From Mastigocoleus testarum BC008 (GTDB lineage: Bacteria; Cyanobacteriota; Cyanobacteriia; Cyanobacteriales; Nostocaceae): 64,000 nt of DNA. How positions within the stretch are numbered: the first letter of the stretch is position 1; every line of letters starts with the position of its first letter. The position numbers and the translations under genes were made by a program. The notes beneath the pieces are model-generated. The model ran no database searches. It had not been told where the DNA came from and saw nothing but the letters and a program-made list of their open reading frames with translations. The stretch spans positions 76,191 through 140,190 of the forward strand of contig NZ_LMTZ01000096.1 of the NCBI RefSeq assembly GCF_001456025.1, in the 5' to 3' direction. Shown here piece by piece: positions 46,749 through 56,134 of the stretch.

Positions 46749-46858
46749 AAATGAAATCGGTATAACATCCCCAAAAGGTTACTGTGTCTTGTTCGCACTC
46801 AGAGCAGAATTATAGAGTAGTTGTTCAAGAGGAAAAGCATATACAGCCGATTTCATTT
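46749..46858. repeat. 110-bp segment with perfect 12-bp terminal inverted repeats
   Basis: AAATGAAATCGG (46749-46760) and CCGATTTCATTT (46847-46858) are exact reverse complements. The interior (86 bp) is non-coding. The size fits a MITE-like element or a long stem-loop, but no target-site duplication is obvious. Confidence 0.5.
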
Positions 46859-47038
46859 AAGTGAGGCACACACATATCTTTGAATAATGCAGGGAACAGG
46901 GGAAATGTACCTCATCTACTTGCAAAGTGCTGTAGTTCCGATACATATGTGCAGTCAACATATAATGTCAGCAAAATTATTTTTTTTGCGTTACAAGGTG
47001 GTCGCAGACAATCTACAGAATATGGCTCTACATATTTT

Positions 47039-47058
47039 GACTTGCGCGTAGTGCTACA
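47039..47058. repeat. 20-bp dispersed repeat, copy 3
   Basis: GACTTGCGCGTAGTGCTACA, the same orientation as the copies near 35 kb. Confidence 0.65.
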
Positions 47059-47594
47059 TTATCCTTTTTCTGACCGTTATTGGCATAATTTTCATACTAA
47101 TTGTTATTAAAATAAATTTTGCCTTGGGAATAATATTTATAGAAATAAATCCTTCGTATGTTAAAGCTTTTATCAAGAATATTGGGCTTTAAATTTTAAT
47201 TTAAAAAAGACAAAGTAAATATATTCCGTTTTATATTTGACTTTTGATATATATGTAGAAGATATTTTAAGAGCAATAAAATAAGCTCCTATAGCTCTGA
47301 TTATCTAGGAATTATTTCCCTAAAAGGGTTTCTTTAAATTATTTCTTCAAAAGTTATAAATAGGAAGCACTAACAGTACTTTGCTTGTGTAGTTACTTTT
47401 GAAAAAATCCTGTAATGAGTTGTCTTTTGATCAAGATTTAAAAATATATAATTCATAATTTGGTTTTGAGTGCTTGAATTAAGAAAGTACAAGGAATTTA
47501 TAGACTCAATAAAAAAATAGTAAATAAGTGTACTCAAACCAAATTTCCTGAAATCAAAATTACTAACAATTATTGTTCCAAGGATTTGGGAAAA

Positions 47595-48575
47595 ATGAAG
47601 GTTTCCATAATTATTTCTAATTACAATTATGCTCGGTATCTAAATACTGCTATTGAATCGGTGATTGCCCAAAACTATCAAAAATTTGAAATTATAGTAG
47701 TAGATGATGGGTCTAAGGATAACAGCCGAGAAGTTATTCTCGAACTACAAGAAAAATACCCAAACAAAATCAAGGCGATTTTTCAAGAAAATCAAGGACA
47801 AGGTGGTGCATTCAATACAGGTTTCCAAGCTTCCAATGGTGAAATAATAGCTTTTTTAGATGCAGATGATGTTTGGAAGCCAAATAAATTACAGCAGATT
47901 GTAGAAATTTTTCAACAACCTGAAATTGTAGGAGTAATGCATTTATTAGAGGAAGTTGATTCTGATGGAAATCTGCTTACAACTAAATCTCCCAAAAGAT
48001 ATAAGCTGGGCGAAGACTTAGCAAAGGTTGTGATACAAACAGGAAACGCTTGGAATTTTCCTCCTACTTCGGCTCTAAGTTATCGTCGTAGTATTCTCGA
48101 GCAGGTATTTCCTATCGATCCCATCAGATGGAGGATATGGGCAGATGGCTGTTTGATATATAGCACTGCTTTTTTGGGGAAAATTAAAACAATCAATTTA
48201 GTTCTTGGAGGTTATCGCATTCATGGTGCAAATAATCACGCTTCTGCAGAGGTCACAAAAGAACAAACAACTAAAGCTCTATTGGGTATAGAAATGACAA
48301 ATAAATATATTAATGAATTTTTGGAAAATATAAATTGTCCCCACAGAGTAGACTTATCCCGTAATCTTCAGTTGCGGCGAGAGCAATATTACGAACAAAA
48401 AATATGGAATTTCGGTGAAAGTTGCTCTATTTCAGGCTTAATACTTGGATGGAAATTCTATAGTTGGTATGAAAGAATTTATTATTTGACGCGTTTTTGG
48501 GCAAAAAATTTCAAGATATATTTTCAGAACAGTTTTCTTTCTCGTCAAAAGAATACAAAACAGTTTGCAAAGTAG
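47595..48575 (+). CDS. Glycosyltransferase family 2
   Basis: 326 residues from the ATG (a TTG three codons earlier is less likely). GT-A fold: VSIIISNYNYARYLNTAIES, VVDDGSKDNS and the metal-binding FLDADDVWKPNK. The C-terminal ~80 residues are rich in Trp and Tyr. First of five glycosyltransferase genes downstream of hepA; a role in the envelope polysaccharide repeat unit is inferred from position. Confidence 0.92.
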   Translation: MKVSIIISNYNYARYLNTAIESVIAQNYQKFEIIVVDDGSKDNSREVILELQEKYPNKIKAIFQENQGQGGAFNTGFQASNGEIIAFLDADDVWKPNKLQQIVEIFQQPEIVGVMHLLEEVDSDGNLLTTKSPKRYKLGEDLAKVVIQTGNAWNFPPTSALSYRRSILEQVFPIDPIRWRIWADGCLIYSTAFLGKIKTINLVLGGYRIHGANNHASAEVTKEQTTKALLGIEMTNKYINEFLENINCPHRVDLSRNLQLRREQYYEQKIWNFGESCSISGLILGWKFYSWYERIYYLTRFWAKNFKIYFQNSFLSRQKNTKQFAK

Positions 48576-48836
48576 TTTTCCTTTTGGGTTTACTCCTAAA
48601 GCACCTATGAACTCCAAATGTCCGTATTTTTTCCCTGATGTATTCTTGCTTTTTGGATAATTACATTATCCCTTAAAGTACTAGTCTGATATAAAAAATC
48701 ACAAAAATTCGGAATATCAGATTTAAGAAAGGAAGAATTACATATACACCATCAGAGAATTTTCACCAAACTTAATTTAAGATCGATCAAGATTAACTTT
48801 GCTGCGAGCAGGGAACTTACAAACTTCGAGTTCAAT

Positions 48837-49811
48837 ATGACTAAGGATATCAAATCATCACAACCACTAGTAAGTATTGTTACTCCTACTTATAACCGAC
48901 CAGATTATTTGCTGGTTGCTTTAAAAAGTGCAGTTAGTCAAACATACCAAAATATTGAAATTATTGTTTCTGATAACTGCAGTCCAGAGAATCCCCAAAA
49001 AATTATTGATTCCTTTCAAGATCCAAGAATTCGTTTCTCCCGTAATGAAAAAAACTTGGGTATGTTCGCTAATACAATGAAAGCCTTTAAAATGGCTCGG
49101 GGAAAATATGTTGCAAGTCTTCTAGATGATGATATGTGGGCGGAAGACTTTCTGGCAAAGCTTATCCCTCCACTGGAAGCAAATCCCAATTTATCATTAG
49201 CTTTTTGCGACCACTACATCATTGATGCAAATGGTGAGGTTGATATTGCTGCAACTAGAAAATGTTCTAATTCTTATAAACGTAACAATCTTGCTGAAGG
49301 GATTTATCAACCTTTTTACCGACAAGGTTTATTGGATCGCTCAGTTTCTACTGCAACTGCTGCATTAATGCGCCGAGATTTTATTGACTGGGATCTCATC
49401 CCTGCAGAAGTGGGGGGTTCTTGGGATGTTTATTTAAACTATTTGTTTTGTCGCTCCGGTAATGGTGCTTATTACTGTCCGGAAAAACTAACTTTTTATC
49501 GCGAGCACGAGCAAACAGACACAATGCAAAGTGGCAAACTTAACTTTAAAGCCAAAATTCGTAAAGCAAAAGCTGATATTTTTTGCTACGAACAATTTAT
49601 GGCTGATGAGCGTCTCCAAGAATTTAAACCTTATTTTCAACAGCAATGGGCACAAGTAAGCACCAATTTGGGCATTGGTTTAATGCGTTCCCAAGAACTT
49701 GAGGCTGCACGTCCTTATTTTTGGCGCTCGTTAAAGCAAAAACTTCATTGGCGGACTATAGTTGCTTTAATTCTGAGCTTTACTAACACGAAAATAGCTA
49801 CAAAATTTTAG
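48837..49811 (+). CDS. Glycosyltransferase family 2
   Basis: 324 residues. GT-A motifs PLVSIVTPTYNRPDYLLVAL, VSDNCSPENP and LLDDDMWAEDF are present. The C-terminal region (LQEFKPYFQQQWAQVSTNLG to the end) resembles TPR-like helical tails seen on some GT2 enzymes. No membrane helix is evident. Confidence 0.92.
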   Translation: MTKDIKSSQPLVSIVTPTYNRPDYLLVALKSAVSQTYQNIEIIVSDNCSPENPQKIIDSFQDPRIRFSRNEKNLGMFANTMKAFKMARGKYVASLLDDDMWAEDFLAKLIPPLEANPNLSLAFCDHYIIDANGEVDIAATRKCSNSYKRNNLAEGIYQPFYRQGLLDRSVSTATAALMRRDFIDWDLIPAEVGGSWDVYLNYLFCRSGNGAYYCPEKLTFYREHEQTDTMQSGKLNFKAKIRKAKADIFCYEQFMADERLQEFKPYFQQQWAQVSTNLGIGLMRSQELEAARPYFWRSLKQKLHWRTIVALILSFTNTKIATKF

Positions 49812-50107
49812 GTTTACTGACTATTTATTAATGTTTTTTGATAGACGGTGGGGAGGAGTTGGGTCAATTGAACAACAATATATAATTTTGAGGTTTCATT
49901 GTTACCACATTATTCCTAATGAAAACTGAAAGAATAAGTTAAATGCTTAGTATTTTGAGGAATAATATGATAAAAAATTAAATAATTATGTAGAGTTAAA
50001 TAATATCAATCCTATTGAATTTGTCAATGAAATCTTAATCTTTATAAATTAAGACTTAGACGCGAATAATTTATATAGCTTTCATTTATTTTGACGAGGT
50101 AAATATA

Positions 50108-50986
50108 ATGCAAATATCAGCCTGTATTACAACAAGAAATCGTACCCACAAGTTAGATGATTGTCTTAAAGCATTGTGGAATTGTAGTGTTAAGCCCAAA
50201 TCGATAGTTGTTTCCGACGATTCTCCTACCCTTGAAGTTCAGAAGCAAAATCAAAAAATAGTTGAGAAATACCCAGGCACAACCTATATTATTGGTCCCC
50301 GTCGCGGTGTGTGTGCAAACCGCAATAATGCTGTGAATGCTGTTGGAGAATCTGAAGCTGATTTTGTTGCTTTTGTTGATGATGATATTTGTGTAGAACC
50401 TGACTTTATTGGTTCTGCGATTAAGGAGTACGAAAAACTTCCAGAAACTCAAAGAAAATATACTATACTCTCTGGAATTAGTAAGTTTGGTGACAATGAT
50501 GGAGCGCTTTTACCATCCAGACTAAATTTTCAAGGATATTTTCAAGCTAGCGATATTCCAGAAACTGTTGTCATTCATGCAGCAATATTCCCCAGACATT
50601 TTTTTGTTGAAGAACAGTGGGATGAAAATATATATTTTGGTTATGAAGATGCAGAACTATGTTTGCGAGCTATTAAAGGTGGCTATAAAATATTACCTTG
50701 TTCCACGCTAATAGTGAACAGCACTATTGAAGAATCTAGTACTCTTTATAGTCCTGGAATTGGTGCTGTAAGCAATTATGAATTACATATAGAAGCCGCT
50801 AGACTTTATGTTGGTATTAAGCGATATAAAAACTTATCCCCTAATCCTTTTAAGCTAATAGCATTTGTTGTATTTTATTTCATACATATGACTGGTTACT
50901 TGTTAAAGAAAGGTGCTATTCAAGCTTGGCCAGAAATTATTCGTCGTGCAGATATTGGTAAACTATGGAATCCATCTTCTGTTTAA
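50108..50986 (+). CDS. Glycosyltransferase family 2
   Basis: 292 residues. Shows ISACITTRNRTHKLDDCL, VVSDDSPT, the RGVCANRNNAV segment common in this GT2 subgroup, and FVDDDICVEPDF. The later EEQWDENIYFGYEDAELCLRA holds the ED acceptor/catalytic region. A C-terminal hydrophobic stretch (LIAFVVFYFIHMTGYLL) may dock it to the membrane. GAGG lies before the ATG. Confidence 0.92.
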   Translation: MQISACITTRNRTHKLDDCLKALWNCSVKPKSIVVSDDSPTLEVQKQNQKIVEKYPGTTYIIGPRRGVCANRNNAVNAVGESEADFVAFVDDDICVEPDFIGSAIKEYEKLPETQRKYTILSGISKFGDNDGALLPSRLNFQGYFQASDIPETVVIHAAIFPRHFFVEEQWDENIYFGYEDAELCLRAIKGGYKILPCSTLIVNSTIEESSTLYSPGIGAVSNYELHIEAARLYVGIKRYKNLSPNPFKLIAFVVFYFIHMTGYLLKKGAIQAWPEIIRRADIGKLWNPSSV

Positions 50987-51119
50987 GTTCGTACCAATAA
51001 GTATTTAATGATTAAAGGTTGTTGGATATTCAAAAGATTTGGGCCTTAAAAATATATTTTCCTTGCTATATATCTGTATTTTGCAATAGTAAATAAAAAA
51101 TATTCAGGATAGATTAAGC

Positions 51120-52268
51120 GTGAAGCTGTGTATTGTTACCCATAGTGTTGTCAAAGGCGATGGCCAGGGTAGAGTAAATTATGAAGTTACTCAAGAAGCA
51201 CTCGCACGCGGGCATCAGGTTACTTTGCTCGCCTCCCGAGTTGCACCAGAATTACAAGACAATAATCTAGTTAATTGGATCCCAATTTCTGTTAAAGGCT
51301 TACCTACGGAATTATTTCGTAACCTCTTATTTGCTTGGCGCAGTAGTAATTGGCTTCAAAAACATCGTTCTGAGATAGATTTAGTTAAAGCAAATGGTGC
51401 TATCACCTGGGCAAAAGGGGAGGTTAATGCTGTACATTTCGTTCATAGTTCTTGGTTAAAATTTACCACTCAAAAAACTGAAGATTCATCCAACAATCAA
51501 CGAGTTAACCCCCGAAAAATTTTCTACAATTTCTATCAGTGGTTTTATACCGCATTAAACTCTAATTGGGAGAAGAAAGCTTTTCAAGAAGCGCAAAAAG
51601 TAGTCGCAGTCTCGAATAAAGTTGGTGAAGATTTATTAGAAATTGGCGTATTACCAGAATCAATCAGGGTAATCGCCAATGGTGTGGATCTGCAGGAATT
51701 TACGCCGGGAAATTGCGATCGTCAAAAGTGGAATCTACCTCAAGAAGTTCCGTTAGCATTATTTGCTGGGGATATCAGAATCAAACGCAAAAATTTAGAT
51801 ACGGTGCTACGCGCTTTAGTAAAAGTCCCTGAATTACATTTAGCAGTAGCTGGAGTCACTGAGGGTAGCCCCTATTTAGATTTAGCAGCATCTTTAAATT
51901 TAAGTCAACGAGTTCATTTTTTGGGTTATCGATCAGATGTTCCCCAATTAATGAAAACTGCAGACTTTTTGGTATTTCCTTCCCGCTATGAACCTTTCGG
52001 GTTAGTAGTAATAGAAGCAATGGCTACAGGTATACCAGTAATCACCGCCAGTTCAACAGGAGCTGCAGACTTGGTAAAACCAGAAGCTGGAATAGTAATA
52101 TCAGATGCCGAAGATGTTGAAGCGTTGACAGAAGCACTGCAGATGCTAACGAGTAATCCCGAGCTAAGAAATAAAATGGGGCAAGCAGCAAGAACAATTG
52201 CCGAACAACATAGCTGGAAGTTGATGGCGCAACACTATGTGGATTTATTTGAGGAGATGGAGCATTAA
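51120..52268 (+). CDS. Glycosyltransferase family 4
   Basis: 382 residues, GTG start. GT-B fold with LCIVTHSVVKGDGQGRVNYE at the N-terminus, VIANGVDLQEFTPG in the hinge, and the donor-site EX7E in SRYEPFGLVVIEAMATG. The next gene begins immediately after its stop codon with no spacer, so the two are translationally coupled. Confidence 0.93.
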   Translation: MKLCIVTHSVVKGDGQGRVNYEVTQEALARGHQVTLLASRVAPELQDNNLVNWIPISVKGLPTELFRNLLFAWRSSNWLQKHRSEIDLVKANGAITWAKGEVNAVHFVHSSWLKFTTQKTEDSSNNQRVNPRKIFYNFYQWFYTALNSNWEKKAFQEAQKVVAVSNKVGEDLLEIGVLPESIRVIANGVDLQEFTPGNCDRQKWNLPQEVPLALFAGDIRIKRKNLDTVLRALVKVPELHLAVAGVTEGSPYLDLAASLNLSQRVHFLGYRSDVPQLMKTADFLVFPSRYEPFGLVVIEAMATGIPVITASSTGAADLVKPEAGIVISDAEDVEALTEALQMLTSNPELRNKMGQAARTIAEQHSWKLMAQHYVDLFEEMEH

Positions 52269-53198
52269 ATGAGTATTGCGGTTATTGTACCTACTTATCG
52301 CCGCCCAAAGGATTTGGCACGGTGTCTGGAAGCCTTGCAAAAGCAAACCCGACTTCCTGATGAAGTTATAGTAATAGTTCGAGATACGGATGCCAATACT
52401 TGGTCTTTTTTAGAAAGCTTCAAACCCAACACTTTACAATTACAGATTGTAAAAGTTACTGTACCTGGGGTGGTTGCAGCGATGAATGCTGGAATTGATA
52501 ATGCTTCATCTGAAATTATTGCTTTTACAGATGACGATGCAGAACCACACAGCGAATGGTTAGCCAAAATAGAAACTCACTACTTAAAGGACGATAAGGT
52601 TGGTGGTGTTGGAGGACGTGACTGGGTTTACCATGGGAACGATCTAGAAGATGGTGCTTCTAATAAGGTCGGTCATTTGTTGTGGTTTGGTAAAACTGTC
52701 GGAAACCATCATATTGGCGTTGGGGAGCCCCGAGAAGTTGATATCCTTAAAGGGGTAAATATGAGTTTCCGCCGCGTAGCCATGGGAGAATGGCGTTTTG
52801 ACAAGCGAATGCTTGGTAGTGGAGCTCAAGTACATTTTGAAGTTGAGTTTTGCTTAAAGTTAAAAAGAGCTGGTTGGAAATTAATTTACGATCCTAATAT
52901 TGCGGTTAATCATTATCCTGCTCAGCGTTTTGATGAAGATAAGCGTAATTCCTTTAATAGAAGGGCTTTAGCAAATGCTGTACATAATGAAACGTTAGCT
53001 TTGTTAGAACATTTGTCGCCCCTACGAAAACTAGTGTTTTTACTATGGTCGATATTTGTAGGAACCCGCGACTCAATGGGTTTTGTACAATGGCTACGCT
53101 TTTTACCTACCCAAGGTTTACTTGCGAGTCAGAAATTACTTGCATCTTTACAAGGTAGATGGGAAGGTTGGCAAACTTGGCAAGCAACAAAATTTTGA
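52269..53198 (+). CDS. Glycosyltransferase family 2
   Basis: 309 residues. The ATG directly abuts the upstream TAA. GT-A motifs: IAVIVPTYRRPKDLARCL, the FTDDDAEPHSEW metal site, and a later VHFEVEFCLKLKRAGW that fits the E-D/E catalytic region. A hydrophobic stretch near residue 255 (LVFLLWSIFVGT) may touch the membrane. Confidence 0.93.
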   Translation: MSIAVIVPTYRRPKDLARCLEALQKQTRLPDEVIVIVRDTDANTWSFLESFKPNTLQLQIVKVTVPGVVAAMNAGIDNASSEIIAFTDDDAEPHSEWLAKIETHYLKDDKVGGVGGRDWVYHGNDLEDGASNKVGHLLWFGKTVGNHHIGVGEPREVDILKGVNMSFRRVAMGEWRFDKRMLGSGAQVHFEVEFCLKLKRAGWKLIYDPNIAVNHYPAQRFDEDKRNSFNRRALANAVHNETLALLEHLSPLRKLVFLLWSIFVGTRDSMGFVQWLRFLPTQGLLASQKLLASLQGRWEGWQTWQATKF

Positions 53199-53391
53199 TA
53201 AGGTATTTTTAGCTAGCATTATTTCCAATTACTACGTTGATTATTACAATTTCTTCTACCTGGGTATAAATGATCCCAAGCCAAAAATATAATCTAAAAA
53301 AATACATCCAAAAAAATATCTAACAAAAATATCCAGATAGTGACATACAAAGCCTAATTGCTAAACAATTTAGTCGTGGAGCAGATGTAGA

Positions 53392-54882
53392 GTGAATCAC
53401 AGCCACACACCAGGAAACTCACAACCCCAAAAAAAATTCTCCTTCGGTTTAGAACCACCTTTAGCTTGGGCAGCGATTTTCTCGTTTATTTTATTTACAA
53501 CAGTATGTACTTTAGCCGGTGTTGGAAGTATTCTCCGTCCGGGGTATGTTTTATTTTCTTTTGCTGTGGGTATTCTGTTATATTTACGATACCCCATGCT
53601 CTACATCAGTTTTACTTGGTGGCTGTGGTTTGTAACCCCTTTTGTTTCTCGTATGATAGATTTAAAGGCTGGTTGGGATCCCAGTCGCTTTATGCTGGTT
53701 TCTCAATTTTTAGTTACTTTAATCACCCTTCATACTGCTTTGAAATACCTACCGAAATCTCTTCGGGAGGGTGGTTTACCATTTGTATTGGCTTTTATCG
53801 CAATATTTTATGGCTTTTTAATCGGACTAATTAAAGCTCCTTCAGTCATGATTGCAACTAGGGGACTTTTGGACTGGTTAACTCCGATTAGTTTTGCCTT
53901 TTATTTATTCATTAACTGGCGTAGTTATCCTGAATATAGCAAGAATACTCAACGTACTTTTCTATGGGGCGCACTAATCATGGGGCTTTATGGGATGTAT
54001 CAGTATTTGGTTGCCCCAGCTTGGGATGTATTTTGGCTTGAAAGTACTAAGCTAAATTCGATGGGTACCCCAGAACCTTTAGGTCTGCGTGTGTGGAGTA
54101 CAATGGCATCCCCAGCTCCCTTTGCATCAGTAATGATGGCTGCTTTGATTTTACTTTTCAATAATGAAAATAAGGACTTTTTCCGTTTACCTGCAACTGC
54201 TGCGGGTTATATTGCGTTTTTGTTAACCACTGTCCGTACTTTGTGGGGTGGATGGTTTGTTGCAGTAGTTTCTTTCTTTGGTTCCCTTAAATCAAACTTA
54301 CAAATACGCTTAATCATAACCTTCCTAATCATGGTGTTGTGCGTACTCCCATTGCTGACTGTTGAAGAGTTTTCTGAACCAATATTCGATCGCTTTGAAA
54401 CTTTTGGCAATTTGGAGAATGATAATAGTGCCCAAATTAGGCAAAAAATATATGAAGAAGGTTTAAATAAAGCTTTGACCGATCCATTGGGCAACGGTAT
54501 TGGCAATACATATATTATTAACAAAAAAGGTTTACTAGAACAGCTGGTAGTTGATAGTGGATTTTTAGATACATTCTTCACCCTAGGTTGGTTTGGAGTT
54601 ACTTTCTACCTAGGCGGACTTTTGTTATTAATTTATAAAATATTTCAATTTACGGAAGTACGTTTTGATTCCTTCATGGCAGCTGCTAGAGGTATTAGTA
54701 CCGGTATGGTTTGTACTCTGTTAGGTAGTAGTGGAATGCTAGGAGTTCCTGGTATGGTTATGTGGGGTTTCTTTGCAATGGTTCTAGCTGGGCACAAATA
54801 TCATTTAGCTCAACGTTATTCTCAATTCAACCACCATCAGTACAACAATCACCAGTATAATAATCATCAGCAATCACAATAA
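53392..54882 (+). CDS. O-antigen ligase/Wzy polymerase-like membrane protein
   Basis: 496 residues, GTG start, with about ten to twelve membrane segments and a large loop (about residues 330-390, containing RFETFGNLENDNSAQIRQKIYEEG) typical of the periplasmic loop of Wzy/WaaL proteins. The local pattern DPLGNGIGNTY recurs in O-antigen ligase domains. A His/Asn/Gln-rich repeat tail (NHHQYNNHQYNNHQ) ends it. It probably polymerises or ligates the exported repeat unit. Last gene of the plus-strand block. Confidence 0.85.
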   Translation: MNHSHTPGNSQPQKKFSFGLEPPLAWAAIFSFILFTTVCTLAGVGSILRPGYVLFSFAVGILLYLRYPMLYISFTWWLWFVTPFVSRMIDLKAGWDPSRFMLVSQFLVTLITLHTALKYLPKSLREGGLPFVLAFIAIFYGFLIGLIKAPSVMIATRGLLDWLTPISFAFYLFINWRSYPEYSKNTQRTFLWGALIMGLYGMYQYLVAPAWDVFWLESTKLNSMGTPEPLGLRVWSTMASPAPFASVMMAALILLFNNENKDFFRLPATAAGYIAFLLTTVRTLWGGWFVAVVSFFGSLKSNLQIRLIITFLIMVLCVLPLLTVEEFSEPIFDRFETFGNLENDNSAQIRQKIYEEGLNKALTDPLGNGIGNTYIINKKGLLEQLVVDSGFLDTFFTLGWFGVTFYLGGLLLLIYKIFQFTEVRFDSFMAAARGISTGMVCTLLGSSGMLGVPGMVMWGFFAMVLAGHKYHLAQRYSQFNHHQYNNHQYNNHQQSQ

Positions 54883-55024
54883 AAATAACAAATTTCAGTT
54901 AAGTCAGGTACAGCTAAAACACTAGAAAATAAGGCAATATATCTTACCCTTAGCTCCTGACTCCTCAAATTCACTAAAATGCTTATTTCAAAAGATTTTT
55001 ATTTCAAAAGATTTCTGTCCAAAC

Positions 55025-55059
55025 AAAAAAAACACTTGTGTAAAAAAGAGAAACAAGTG
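55025..55059 (-). terminator. cysE terminator
   Basis: Read on the minus strand, CACTTGT and ACAAGTG pair over 7 bp and are followed by eight Ts (the A-run at 55025-55032). It lies about 40 bp after the cysE stop. Confidence 0.75.
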
Positions 55060-55098
55060 CAGTGGAAAAATTATTGGAATTTAAAATAGTTTCTACCC

Positions 55099-55890
55099 CT
55101 AAATTCCAGAACCATCTAGAAATTCTTCTATTGCTTTATCTTCCAAATCACAACTTTTGCGATCGTGTTGTAAATGATGACCTTCTTCAAATAAATGAGT
55201 TTGAGATAAATGCGATTCATTTAAAGCTGTTGCAGCTGTAGCAAAATAATTTTTTGAAGGGACTGTTTGTGAGTCTTGCAGTAGCTGAACTTGCTCCTCA
55301 AGATATTCAATTTTATCAACTAATGCACGAATTACTTGTGCTTCCGCATCTGGAAGTCTTCCATGTTCTAATGGATCTACCCGCTCTCCAGAGCGATAAA
55401 CTATTCTTCCAGGAATCCCAACAACTGTGCAGTCAGAAGGTACATCGCGTAGTACGACGGAACCAGCACCAATTCGCACATTTTTACCTATTTGAATATT
55501 ACCTAGGACTTTTGCTCCGGCTCCTACAACTACACATTCGCCCAAGGTTGGATGACGTTTACCACATTCTTTACCTGTCCCACCAAGAGTTACACCTTGA
55601 TAAATGAGTGCGTAATCTCCTACGATCGCAGTCTCACCAATGACTACACCCATTCCATGGTCTATAAACACACCTTTCCCAATTACAGCTCCTGGATGAA
55701 TTTCAATTCCAGTTAGTAAACGAGCAATATGGGAAATGAATCGGGGAATAAAGGGTAAGCCAAGATGATATAACCAATGGGCTAGACGATGGAATAGCAG
55801 AACTTGTAAACCGGGATAGCAGAATAATATTTCTAGCCAATTCCGTGCGGCGGGATCGCGTTCAAAAATGATGCGAAAATCTGCAAGCAT
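55099..55890 (-). CDS. cysE: Serine O-acetyltransferase
   Basis: 263 residues from the ATG (a GTG four codons upstream is possible). N-terminal helices (DFRIIFERDPAARNWLEILFCYPGLQ) are followed by the left-handed beta helix with IDHGMGVVIGETAIVGD, GVTLGGTGKECGKRHPTLG and the catalytic His residues. It makes O-acetylserine for cysteine synthesis. A ~75-residue C-terminal extension rich in Glu, Gln and His follows the helix (from about RLPDAEAQVIRALVDKIEYL), partly coiled-coil-like. Monocistronic. Confidence 0.96.
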   Translation of the reverse strand: MLADFRIIFERDPAARNWLEILFCYPGLQVLLFHRLAHWLYHLGLPFIPRFISHIARLLTGIEIHPGAVIGKGVFIDHGMGVVIGETAIVGDYALIYQGVTLGGTGKECGKRHPTLGECVVVGAGAKVLGNIQIGKNVRIGAGSVVLRDVPSDCTVVGIPGRIVYRSGERVDPLEHGRLPDAEAQVIRALVDKIEYLEEQVQLLQDSQTVPSKNYFATAATALNESHLSQTHLFEEGHHLQHDRKSCDLEDKAIEEFLDGSGI

Positions 55891-56040
55891 TGTAGATAGC
55901 ACAATACGGTACCGATAAATTTTGCTAAATAAGCTATGACTATCTTAGCGCTCTGAGGTCATTTATTTAAAAAAACGAAAAATCAGACTTTTCAGGCTAA
56001 TTTTACTCAAACAAATAAGCATTTTCAGAATAAATTAGAT

Positions 56041-56115
56041 CGGTTAACCGTAAAGTTATAGGTAAAATTACGCTAATTTTACCCGAAACTTGTGGGGAGA
56101 AAATTATTCTCCCAC
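56041..56115. promoter_or_regulatory. Three consecutive dyads upstream of cysE
   Basis: CGGTTAACCG (56041-56050, perfect), GGTAAAATTA-CGC-TAATTTTACC (56061-56083, perfect 10-bp arms) and GTGGGGAGAA...TTCTCCCAC (56092-56115, one extra G). The last may terminate the exostosin-like gene; the first two could be operators for cysE. Confidence 0.5.
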
Positions 56116-56134
56116 TAATATTTCACTTATTTTT

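Larger units (their letters stand above)
46546..47594. other. Intergenic region, 1.05 kb, with repeats
   Basis: No supported ORF (an open frame at 46880-47110 has no RBS or domain and overlaps a repeat). It holds the hepA terminator, a 110-bp segment bounded by 12-bp inverted repeats (46749-46858) and the third copy of the 20-bp dispersed repeat (47039-47058). Confidence 0.55.

Noticed and set aside
46880..47110. 76-codon open frame after hepA
   Set aside because: Overlaps the dispersed 20-bp repeat, has unusual composition and no domain or RBS.
53083..53292. 69-codon open frame overlapping the end of a GT2 gene
   Set aside because: Mostly inside the clearly coding GT2 frame; no support for a second gene.
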